NCBI RefSeq assembly: GCF_001540865.1
Contig: NC_033631.1
Coordinates: forward strand, 9,183,133-9,247,132
Length of the DNA stretch: 64,000 nt
Direction: 5' to 3'
Origin: Ananas comosus
Taxonomy: Eukaryota; Streptophyta; Magnoliopsida; Poales; Bromeliaceae
Shown: positions 22,074 through 32,764 of the stretch, one piece after another
Layout: every line of letters begins with the position of its first letter
How positions within the stretch are numbered: the stretch's first letter is position 1
Notes under the pieces: model-generated
The model's database searches: none
The model's input: the letters and a program-made list of their open reading frames with translations, nothing else
Told to the model about the DNA's origin: nothing
Program-made: the position numbers and the translations under genes

Positions 22074-22080
<7 letters not shown>
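20880..22080. other. AT-rich intergenic DNA with a local duplication
   Basis: A block of about 80 bp (TTTAGTTGGAGTG...CACTTTATC...GTTCATCATG) at 21170-21250 recurs at 21260-21340. No gene recognised. Confidence 0.4.
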
Positions 22081-22105
<25 letters not shown>

Positions 22106-22106
22106 N

Positions 22107-22134
<28 letters not shown>

Positions 22135-22137
<3 letters not shown>

Positions 22138-22360
22138 CGGCTGGGATACTATCGACAGCACGAAATATTTGGTGCTATCAAATTTTCTGGCTTTAGATTT
22201 ACCTCTTTTATCATTTTCATCCGTTCGATTATACTATTCAACCAACCATCCACTCAACTCTAAGGAGCCCACATCATCATAACCGCGCATCTTTTAATCC
22301 AAGGTCGGAAAACTTAATAGCACCAAGTTATTGATGCTATTAATAGTATTTTAGCTAGTT
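22135..22360. mobile_element. Foldback element (short type), (TA)n-bounded
   Basis: Starts CCGGCTGGGATACTATCGAC and ends TGCTATTAATAGTATTTTAG; the inner subterminal GGTGCTATCAAATTTTC and TTAATAGCACCAAG blocks are inverted. Left border (TA)n with an N at 22106; right border (TA)n then (GA)n (22376-22407). Interior shared with copies at 56.9-57.15 and 63.2-63.6 kb. Confidence 0.65.
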
Positions 22361-22361
22361 C

Positions 22362-22404
<43 letters not shown>

Positions 22405-22409
<5 letters not shown>

Positions 22410-22840
22410 CATTTACTATTCTATTAATAAGATTGAGGACATTGTCCTATCAAGTCGTTTTAAATGATCGGAACTTCAAATTGATAATCGGCACCGTTGA
22501 AATTGATCTACATAATTAGAACTGTTTATAAACTAAATTTTGTAATATTTAAAAATCATTATCAAGTTCATTAAAGAGTTGAAAAATGAACGGTTATAAA
22601 TGAATGACCTTTTTAAAATAAAGATTAAATTTTCTCAATTCATAATCAGAGTTATCAAACATTATCTAAATAGTTTAAAGAATTTTCTATCAAAAATTCA
22701 AGCAATTTGGATTGCTATACACCGTTAAACAAGCAAACGGTTCATATAGGCCGTCAAAAAATTGTCGATTTTACGATACTTTGATCACCATGTAAATAAT
22801 TTTTAAAATTTATAAAACTTAGTTTCTAGAAACCGGAGGG
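22405..22840. mobile_element. Degraded long-type foldback element
   Basis: Contains the family inner blocks: TTCAAATTGATAATCGGCAC with TTGATCTACA, TTTTCTATCAAAAATTCAAG, and GGCCGTCAAAAAATTGTCGA. The right terminal repeat is missing or decayed. Confidence 0.45.
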
Positions 22841-23004
22841 GTATATATGCAAAAATCCCATTGAACTAACTAATTAATAATTGGTTCCAATACACATAAT
22901 AGAGAGAGAGAGTAAACAAAACAAAATAAAATAAACAGTGCAAAAAATAAAAATAAAAACAAAATCCAAATTTTATTACAAATCTATGAAAATCCCAACT
23001 TTGA

Positions 23005-23292
23005 TCAGATGTGGCCACATCCGCAGCAGCAGAAGAAGCAGCAGAGTGCGAAGACGAGGATGACGGCTTCGGCGACGTAAACTACGCGGAATAAGACGTC
23101 GTCGCGCAAAGAGAAGCTCAGGTTGAGTCGTTTCCACCGTGACGAAGACGACGACGACGACGACGATGACGAAGAAGAAGAAGAAGAGGAAGAGAAGAAG
23201 CCCAGTCTACTGCAGCTCCAGGGCCAGCATTTGTATTTGGAGTTAAACTTAGAGTTAGAGCTCGTTGTTGCCATTGATAAAGAGGTTGACAT
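23005..23292 (-). CDS. Small Ser-rich, Cys-rich putative membrane protein
   Basis: Single-exon 95-aa frame from ATG at 23292; an ATG at 23274 (MATTSSN, better initiation context) is an alternative. Order: Ser/Asn/Lys head, KCWPWSCSRLGFF, an 18-residue poly-Ser run, RWKRLNLSFSLRDDVLFR, then a hydrophobic segment (VVYVAEAVILVFALCCFF) ending CCCGCGHI. The last 30 residues look like a tail anchor with possible palmitoylated cysteines. I recall similar short unannotated plant proteins with W(K/R)RL...DDVLFK...EAV; function unknown. A TATAAATA box lies 117 bp upstream. The acidic frame on the other strand is its shadow. Confidence 0.65.
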   Translation of the reverse strand: MSTSLSMATTSSNSKFNSKYKCWPWSCSRLGFFSSSSSSSSSSSSSSSSSSRWKRLNLSFSLRDDVLFRVVYVAEAVILVFALCCFFCCCGCGHI

Positions 23293-23408
23293 GTGTGTGT
23301 TGTGTTGAGTTGTTTGGTGGTGTAGTAAAAGAGAGAGGGTATTGGATTCAAAGTTTGGAGCTTTTAAATTGGAAAGGGACAAGGAGAGGTGGAGAGAATT
23401 TGGAGGGG

Positions 23409-23416
23409 TATTTATA
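23409..23416 (-). promoter_or_regulatory. TATA box of the gene at 23005-23292
   Basis: Minus strand TATAAATA followed by CCCCTCC and a CT-rich leader, 117-124 bp before the ATG at 23292. Confidence 0.65.
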
Positions 23417-23859
23417 AGTAAGAGAGAGTGAGATTTGGAGTCAATTAATTTACAATATAATGTAATGAGTGGATAATTGCTTAATTTACGGAGCTAATTA
23501 TGAATTAAAGTTGGGATTATCATGATGATTGTGTCGGTAAATTTCCCTTTAATTTGTATCGTGCATGCGAAGCTAAAAAAAAGCCTTTTTTTTAAAGACT
23601 CAAATTATAAAATTACTCCAGTATACGTGTTCGAGTGAGCTTTCACCAGGTACATGTATTAATAGGATTGATTTACTACAAATTTCGTATTGTATAGTAG
23701 GCTGTACTGCACTAATAGATTCGCCAGCACTTTAGTGAAAACTTCAACCAAACTAGAAGATATATGATATATTTAAGGCTTTTAGGTGTACATACACTGA
23801 ATAATAAACATACATTTAAGGCTTTAGCTGTACACATACACTACGTACGATTGACAATT

Positions 23860-24335
23860 CTGTCTGCTGTTCACGAGTCAGTTCAGTTCGACTTGAAATG
23901 AGTTCGAAATCGATTGCTCGTTTAGTAGATGAGTCGAACACGAGCTGAATTTTTTAGCTCGAAATCTTAACGAGTTGAATAAGAGTTGTAGTCAGCTCGC
24001 TCGTGTTCGGCTCAATATAGCTCAAATATATATACAAACATATTATATATTACAAATTTCTAATATTTGGTTCTTAGGCCAACCCAAATGTAAATAAATC
24101 TATATTTTGTGGATTTCACTTATTAAATTAAGATTCTAATTTTTTAAATTTCTTTCCATTGTTCATCTAGTAGTAAGACTGACAATATAACTTGCTATTC
24201 GCGAGCCAACTCGTATTCGGTAGTAGGGTTAGCAATAAACAAGCCAAACATAAGATGAATTTTTAGTTCGTTAGTTTTACGAGCTAGCTCGTGTTAGGCT
24301 CCATCTCACTCGTAATCGGCTCATTGACGGCCCTA
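23860..24335. mobile_element. Degraded hAT-like element(s) of the CGAGC family
   Basis: Clusters of GAGTCGAACACGAGCTGAA, CTCGCTCGTGTTCGGCTC, ACGAGCTAGCTCGTG and a right-end-like GGCTCATTGACGGCCCTA resemble the element at 15789-17252. An inner left-end-like TAGGGTTAGCAATAAACAAG begins at 24228. No matching TSD found, so borders are uncertain. Confidence 0.5.
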
Positions 24336-24558
24336 ACACTATGTAATAAACATAGTAGTAAATTTTTGGGGGAATGGCATCATAATTTCAAATTAAGATG
24401 AGCTCACATTAAAAAAAAAAAAGTACCTAATTGTTCATCTACTACATTGTTGATATGTAGTTTGCTTTTTTAAGGATATGTTCTAATAGCCGGATGAATA
24501 TTTATGTATCAAAACTATATAATTCCGTTGGAGATCTAGTACATTATTTAATGCTATT

Positions 24559-25587
<1,029 letters not shown>

Positions 25588-25600
25588 TAATGCTATTGTT

Positions 25601-27300
25601 AATTTGTTTTTGTTGTGTATACGAGTCAAACCATATTGAGCTAGATGTTGGCTTATAAATTCTAATCATCTTAAGAGCTTGTGAATGTTAGAACGTTATC
25701 TAATAATAATTACCTCTTGTGCTAGACGAATCTTCTTTCGCTATTTCAATATAGTAGTCGATCCATTAACTAATTCTAGCACTAACAGTTGTGATTTTTC
25801 AAAATATTAATGTAATTTGCGAGCTGATTAGGAAACGCAGCTCTCGAAAATTTTTAAAATACCATATTCATATACTGTTTGGATGAGCATTGTACGTATT
25901 ACTCTGTTTACTAACTTGCTATGATTATTTTATTACAGAGGTAGGACCTCTTCTTCATTTTACAGCAAAATACTCCGTTTTGGGCCATGAACTATGAATT
26001 TTAAAACTCTAGAATATATAGGTATCCAAATGGTCCACCATAAAAAAAGAAAAAGAAAAAAAAAATCATCCACGATAGCGAAAAACTCTATTTTTTTTTT
26101 AAAAAAATTGAACAGTTTTTATGTTTTTCCCACAGACGCTCTTAATCTAATAATATTCAAATCCTCATATAAAGTAGTTGAGTAAACAATGTGCTAAATA
26201 AAACGTTCAAGCATCCAAATTAAAAGGCCCTAAGTTGCTTATTTGACTCGATAGTAAATTTTATCTATTTTCGAGAAGCAGTATATTCATTTCGAAAGGA
26301 AAAAAATATACAAAAATTTAAATAGTGTAAGAATTTTCAGATGATAATTGTTTATAATTAGGTCATATACCTCATGAGAAGTAACAAGCTATTGAAAATA
26401 GGAATTGTTTGAGAATAAGAATCTACTTTCCATATGTAGGATTTATCTTTTCTAAGTCTCTCACAATTTTTTCCATCTTCCACCAAAGAATATATACTTA
26501 TTAGATTTTAATGACTTGTTCACACCTACTTTTTCCCATAAGTGCATCTCTTTTTATTTTAAAGCACTTCTAGAGTTAGGTGCTTAATTATAGAAAAAAA
26601 AAAATTTAAGGGTCCACAAATAAAAGCATGATACAACTGTGATGAATTGTCACATGATGAAGGGTTAGATTTGTTCCTACTTAATTGGTGGTTTCATATA
26701 ATTACTTTTAGGGTTAATTGCAAATTTGGCTCTCAAACTATAAGCCTGGAGACACTTTGGCTCTCAAACTTTAATTTGTTGTAATTTTTTATTCGAACTT
26801 TTAGAATGTAGATGTGATATAATAGTATTGTGATTAATAATACGCTAATAATTAAGATGCCACATTACTTTTATATCAACGGCCGTTAAAATTTATCCAA
26901 CTATATTAAATTGTGGGACTTAATTGTAATAATTTTAAAAGTTCGAATAAGAAATTATAATAAATTTAAAATTTAAGGACTAGATTGTGGGACTTGTTGT
27001 TGAGCTCCACATGTATTTGTTGGAGCCAGGGTAAATTAGAGTTGTGCCCCAAGGTAGCAAAATTAAGCCTTTGTGGTATGGGTTTTGATAAATAATATAT
27101 TGGTTTAGTTTGCTATCCTTCACTAATAATTTTTTTTTCATATTATTTTATTCTGATATTTTAGATCATGAATAATATATAATTGGTATTACTGTAAACC
27201 ATGCTTTCAACATAAAAGAATTTTTAAATTGCAAGTAAAATGAGTAAATGATGGATGGCTAACATTAAATATAATATTTGAAAAGGCGCATTTATTAAAA
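25601..27300. other. AT-rich intergenic DNA
   Basis: No gene recognised. 26710-27000 contains an old MITE-like sequence starting GGGTTAATTGCAAATTTGGC with a TTTGGCTCTCAAACT direct repeat and later AATTTTAAAAGTTCGAATAA, a pattern shared with 37240-37555. Confidence 0.4.
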
Positions 27301-27309
27301 ATTTTGTAT

Positions 27310-27475
27310 CAACTGAATAAAAAGCTTAAGGTTATCGATAGTTTTATGATTGAGATATGAGATTTTAAGTTCGAAGATTTGAGATTTTAAGTTCGAAATT
27401 TAATTATTTTATATTTTTAATTTATTTTTAAAAATAAATAAAACGAGTGGCTTACCATCTTTTTCTCTTCAAAAA
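27310..27475 (+). mobile_element. Diverged SINE copy
   Basis: B-box-like AAGTTCGAA (twice), then the SINE body block TTTTTAATTTATTTTTAAAA, AAATAAAACGAGTGGCTTAC and a CTCTTCAAAAAAAA tail. Aligns by eye to the intact SINE at 31835-31991. Confidence 0.5.
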
Positions 27476-27633
27476 AAATAAAATGAAGACACAATATACT
27501 TAAAATCTTAGTTTGTGCTTTTGATTATGTATAATGGATATTAAAAGCATATGGATAGAGTTTGAACTTATAAGGACTTAGGTCCAAATTAAGCTAATAG
27601 ATGAAAAGATACATAGTTCTTATTTGTAGAGCA

Positions 27634-28135
27634 GGGCCGTTGTGCTCTCAGGAGCATGGAGGACGTTTTTGATGATGAAATTTTCAAATTGACGATCGGC
27701 TCTGTTAGACTTGATCTAGAGTATTTGAAGTTTCTAGAAAATAATTTTTACGATTTTTTTATATCATTTACCTAGTGATCGAAAGGATTCAAAATCAATA
27801 ATTTTGAATGGTTGATATCTGCTGTTTTCAAGTTAACGGTGTAGAATTATTCAAATCAGGTGAAATTTTGATACAAATTTTTTTATACTATCTACAACAA
27901 GATCAATATTACTGATCGAAAATTTTAGTGCTATATCACCACTTTTTATAGGATTTTTATTTTCAGCCGTTAAAAATTATTGATTTTGAATCATTTCGAT
28001 TACTAGGTAAATGATATCGAAAAATTGCAAAAATTATTTTTTAGAAACTTCAAATAAGCTAGATCAAGTCTAACGGAGCCGATCGTCGATTCGAAAATTC
28101 CATCATCGAAAACGGCTCAGGAGAGGACATGTCAT
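27634..28135. mobile_element. Foldback element (long type)
   Basis: Near-palindromic over about 500 bp: left GACGATCGGCTCTGTTAGAC / TTGATCTAGAG near 27692-27725 is mirrored by CTAGATCAAGTCTAACGGAG / CCGATCGTC near 28060-28086. Outer ends (GGAGCATGGAGGACG, GAGAGGACATGTCATGCTCC) pair partly. Confidence 0.6.
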
Positions 28136-28139
28136 GCTC

Positions 28140-29555
28140 CTTATTTGTATATCACGGATACTTCTTTAAGCCTCACGTGTTCGTATCGGATACATGCGTG
28201 TCTGTATTGGACTCGTGTCTCTCATGGACATATCATGGATGCAAGTTCGACACAGATTCATTATGCATCCCATTAAAAAAAAATTTTATTTTTATTTTTT
28301 TATACATATATAATATAAGATGAGATATATTTTGACTTTTTGATAAATACATATAATTTTTTTTGAACAGTATAAATAAATTATATGGGGGGAATTTTCT
28401 TTCTTAAAATATATGAATTATCAATACAAATTTTATTAACTTTCATTCGTTTGAGCAATATAATAATATTATAGCAAAATTAATATTTTATATATAATAA
28501 ATATATTATTATATTAATAATATTATATTTTATTAGCAATATTCAAACTGTATTCGTATTATAATTTTTTGAAAGTTGTCAAGCCGTCTTATTCCGAGTC
28601 GTGCCATATCCCATATCCCATATCCTGTGTCCGTATCCGTAACGTCTAGATTTTTATTATATATCAGCCGCAATTTTAATTTGTTTTTGAGCAAAAATTT
28701 TGGATGGAATTAAAATCATCCTTAGAGTTTAAACACTAAATATTTGAATTGAAAATTTGAGGGTTTAATTAAGAATTAACTTCATTTGGCCCTCTGTTGT
28801 TTAGCTTTTTATTATTTTGTCACCTTGTAGTTTAATAATATACATAAACATACTATGTTTTAGCTTATTTTCACTTCATTATTCTGTAGTTCAAAAATTT
28901 TACTTAAATATATATTCTGTGTTTATTTAAAAAAAATTTACTTCCTACCCAAAAAATAATTATCTTGAGCAACAAAAGCAGTAATAATTTATAAGACCAT
29001 TAGAAGTTTCTGCAGTTAACTTTTGAGACCAATTTATGAAGCATAATCATGGCATTGTTATCCCAATTTAGAACATTATTGGATGGAGCTTTAATTAAAA
29101 GCAGGAACATGATAACAACACTCCAACAACTTGTCTCGGAATTCTCATACACCAAGGGCCTATTTGTAGCAATGGGAGCATGATATGTTTAAAAATTTAT
29201 TTATGTCACGTACCCTATAATTTATAATTTATATAAAGTGAATGATCTCCTAAGTTTTGTCACATGATTTGATTAGTGTGTGGGATGGTGCCTCGGAATG
29301 CGAGCTCTTCTTTCTAGTACCATGACTTTGTGTCACTCATTAAAGAGGAAAGAAATAGTAAAAAATCGATCAAGAGTAAGTTATATTTACATATATATGG
29401 GTTTAAAAATGGAATCAAACCGGTTGATTCGATCTATCCGATTATGACACACTATATAAAATAATTTGGTTCAATTTTTGAACTAGATAGGTTGAAAAAA
29501 ATCACTTTGAACTATTCGTGTTTCGATCTCAAACTAGTGAACTAATCTAAGCCAG
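28140..29555. other. AT-rich intergenic DNA
   Basis: 28160-28270 (GTGTTCGTATCGGATACATG, CTCATGGACATATCATGGAT) and 28575-28660 (CCATATCCCATATCCTGTGT, CCGTATCCG) look like degraded inverted ends of one repeat element. Nothing else recognised. Confidence 0.35.
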
Positions 29556-29561
29556 TCAAAT

Positions 29562-29830
29562 TTTTTATTAATTAAGTCGTATTACAATTCAAAAAATGTA
29601 ACGTCAACTCAGCTGATATTAACACAGATTAAAATTATAAAATACTAATTTTTAGATCAAATTAGGCGGATATAAGTTTTTAAATTTTACTTTTTATTAA
29701 TTAAGTCGTATTACAATTCAAAAAATGTAACGTCAACTCAGCTGATATTAACACAGATTAATCTTATAAAAAGTAAAATTTAAAAACTTATATCCGCCTA
29801 ATTTGATCTAAAAATTAGTATTTTATAATT
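29562..29830. repeat. A-B-A-B' repeat: 71-bp direct and 63-bp inverted copies
   Basis: Block A (71 bp, TTTTTATTAATTAAGTCGTA...ACACAGATTAA) is identical at 29562-29632 and 29691-29761. Block B (63 bp) at 29633-29695 is the exact reverse complement of 29768-29830. B and B' can form a 63-bp stem around the second copy of A. Confidence 0.9.
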
Positions 29831-29842
29831 AAATATAATACT

Positions 29843-29873
<31 letters not shown>

Positions 29874-30166
29874 ATAAAATAAAGATAATAATTAAATATT
29901 TATAATGTTATATGATGTCACTGTTTAACTAGTGCTCGTTGAGTTAGTGGTTGACCCACTAGTTGAACCAGTAATTCTTGACCTAATAACATTTTTAAAT
30001 TTTTAAAACATTGGTATTCCCATCTATTTATATATAGAAGCTGTTTGATCCTATGCAATTATAAATATGGGATAACTAAAAATATATACAATTAGAAATA
30101 TTACAGTTATAATTACATGCATCATATATAGCCGAATGTAATAAAAGGTATTACAACTATGAATTA

Positions 30167-30649
30167 TGTGACGCCCCGACTTCCCAGAGGGTCATCCATC
30201 CTAGGACTACTCCCGTCCTAACACGCTTAACTCTCTTAACCTCTTGGGGGTAGCCACCACCCAAAATGCTTAAGTCGGGTTAAGAGTTTAGTCCTATTAT
30301 ATCTTATATATAGGACTATCTGGGGTCTTATAATCTCCCATCCTTTAAGCCCTGACGTTCTCGTCAGGCTCAGACTCACAAGTACCAGGCAATGTAAGAC
30401 TCGTCTCGCTAGCCTGTCATCCAGACCCTGGCTCAGCCGAGACTCATCTCACACTTCTGGCTGGTAATTGGCTCTGATACATCTGTAACGCCTCGACTTC
30501 CCAAGGGATCACCCATCCTAGGACTACTCCCGTCCTAGCACGCTTAACTCTCTTAACCTCTTGGGTCTAGCCACCACCCAAAATACTTAAGCCGGGTTAA
30601 GAGTTTAGCCCTATTATATCTTATATATAGGACTATCTGGTGTCTCACA
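30167..30649 (-). mobile_element. Cassandra-type TRIM with 5S rRNA-derived LTRs
   Basis: Two 166-bp LTRs (30167-30332, 30484-30649) flank a 151-bp interior, with a 5-bp TSD AATTA at 30162-30166 and 30650-30654. On the minus strand the LTR contains AGTTAAGCGTGCTAGGACGG, GAGTAGTCCTAGGATGGGTG and CTTGGGAAGTC, closely matching the 3' half of plant 5S rRNA. This is the hallmark of Cassandra elements. On that strand the LTR at 30484-30649 is followed by TGTATCAGAGCC (tRNA-iMet-type primer-binding site), and a purine tract AAAGGATGGGAGA precedes the other LTR. It has no coding capacity. Confidence 0.93.
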
Positions 30650-30654
30650 AATTA

Positions 30655-31817
30655 TTTATTTATTTATTTGTATGAAATTGTGAAGTATACTTATAATATT
30701 TTATTATTTTATATATGAGATATTGAGATGTGTCATGTGGGAAAGAAATATTTTTTGTTTAAAGATTATTAGTGAGGTAATTAATATTATTTTTTATTTA
30801 GAATTACTCTTTTCAATCTCTGCAATTGAGTTACGATCAATTTAAGCGTAGGCCCAATTACTATAATTGGGCCTCATCATATATTTTAACTACAACAATT
30901 AAATTCGAAAACATCAAACTAAATACTTTGATTTAAATTTATATGAAATTATAAATGCATCGTGGTTACAACGGAGGTGCGACCAAATTACCCAAGAGAG
31001 AGACAACGGGAATGTTTACTAGCTTTAACAATGCAAGAATTTATTGTCAAACAATTGGTTATTAATTTTATTGTTCTATTTCATATCCTTAATGTAATTT
31101 AATGGGCTTAGTCGGAGTTAGTAATTAGGCTTTTTACGGGCCCAATTTGAAGTTCTCAACCAAATTAACCTAAAACACATAATGGGCTTAAGTGATTACC
31201 ATTTGGGCCCAATGAGAAATGAAGGAACAACTTCTAGAACCCGCGAGAAATATTACTTGTACACTCAAAAAACGACAACTTAAGTGAGTCGAGCGAACCC
31301 TTAGATGTGTACTCACAATAGATATATGCTTCTCGCCCCCGAAGACGACTCTTCAATACTTAATAAGGTCTCTCCACCCCGTTCTCCTCCGCCCCAACTA
31401 ACACCATCACAAGTAAGAAAAAAAACTGACGCTCAGCTATCTGAGGATTTAATTTTTTTTAAAATTTTAATATTAAAAAAATTGATAAGCCTAGTGAAAA
31501 AATGCTGGCTCTTGGATAAATAAGATGCATGATTTATACCAATTTTTTTCGCGTACTTTTAAGCATTGCTCATAATCTGTCGGCCACACACTTTTCTTAG
31601 AGGCTTATCAAATTTAAGATTCATTATCTCTTTGATCATTATAAAAGTTTTAGCTAGGAAAATCAAATGCTTCAAGTTATTTGTATTTTGAGCTAAGATT
31701 GAAACAATTACAGTATGATTGGTTTATCTGATTTATCACTTAAATACTATGTACATATGAGCTTGCAATTTATTATTGAGACTTGGAGATAGTAATACCT
31801 AGTGGTGTTACAAGAAC
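30655..31817. other. Intergenic DNA, no gene seen
   Basis: AT-rich with a moderately GC-richer stretch at 31230-31430 (CCCCGTTCTCCTCCGCCCCA) lacking a credible frame or splice pattern. Confidence 0.35.
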
Positions 31818-31834
31818 AAGAGCCTATATAGTGA

Positions 31835-31991
31835 CCGATCGTCCCCAGAGCAAGTGGCAAAAAGTTTGGTGGTTGGTATCTGAGGTCCCAAGTTCGAATC
31901 CTAGTTGATTCACATTTTCAGCTAAGTTTATTTCTAAATGAAATAAACGAAGCAGGTAGCGTGCTACCTATTTCTCAAAAAAAAAAAGAAG
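31835..31991 (+). mobile_element. Full-length tRNA-derived SINE, 17-bp TSD
   Basis: Perfect 17-bp duplication AAGAGCCTATATAGTGA at 31818-31834 and 31992-32008. The head carries an A-box-like GCAAGTGGCAAAAAGTTTGG and a B box AGTTCGAATCC at 31891-31901 (internal Pol III promoter). The body is followed by AAATAAACGAAGC, a 7-bp-stem hairpin AGGTAGCGTGCTACCT (31954-31969), TATTTCTC and poly(A). The tail block matches the LINE fragments at 24.6 and 44.1 kb. Confidence 0.92.
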
Positions 31992-32495
31992 AAGAGCCTA
32001 TATAGTGAATATCATGATCTGCAATTAAGGAAATTGGATTGAACTCCCAAAACCCTAACCACTTGTTTTACTTAGCTTATGCAAGATAAGAATTATTCAA
32101 AACCCTTTACATTATGTATTGAATCACATATAATTTTTTAAAAGTATTTATGTGTCAACATAACGTGATCAATAATGTATAAAAGCAATAGTCAAAATGG
32201 CCCATAGAAATGCTCCATAAAACTACTTCAAGTACCAACAAAAATACAAAAAAGAATTCAAAGCAAAACACATGATTTAACAATGACCACTACTTGCGAG
32301 TAATGTAGTCAAACACCTTTAACTATCTTTGGCATGTTTGGTATATGTTAAGCATTTTTAAGACATGTCAATTGACTATATATTAAATCATCATATTTCT
32401 TGTTTTTTGCCCTTTTTTTTCCATCTGTTTTGTGTGTGGAATTTGACTATTAATTTATAGCACCTTATGAATAATGTAACTTTATGTATATTAAA

Positions 32496-32756
32496 GGGTT
32501 AAATGCACCAGAATTATCTAAACTTTCGTTCATTTGTACATAGCTATCTAAACTTCAAAATTTTATGTTTATCGAAATTGTACAATTAATCACGGAGATT
32601 CGATTTTAAGTAGAAAAAAATTTGATTAAAATATAAATTACATTAAAATGTTTTAAAAAATTAGATTAAAACATAAATTTTAAAATTTAAGATAAATATT
32701 TGTAAGCGTGAATTTTATTTTATTTTATTTTCAAAGAGCTCTCATGCATTTGACCC
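32496..32756. mobile_element. hAT-type MITE, 261 bp, TSD ATATTAAA
   Basis: Ends GGGTTAAATGCA and TGCATTTGACCC are inverted repeats, with perfect 8-bp duplication ATATTAAA at 32488-32495 and 32757-32764. Interior is AT-rich with no frame. Confidence 0.8.
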
Positions 32757-32764
32757 ATATTAAA

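Noticed and set aside
23123..23308. Acidic Asp/Glu-rich plus-strand frame
   Set aside because: Antisense of the poly-Ser gene; the TATA box and leader support the minus strand.
31305..31523. 72-aa frame MCTHNRYMLLAPEDD...
   Set aside because: AT-rich second half, no homology recognised, no promoter or splice support.
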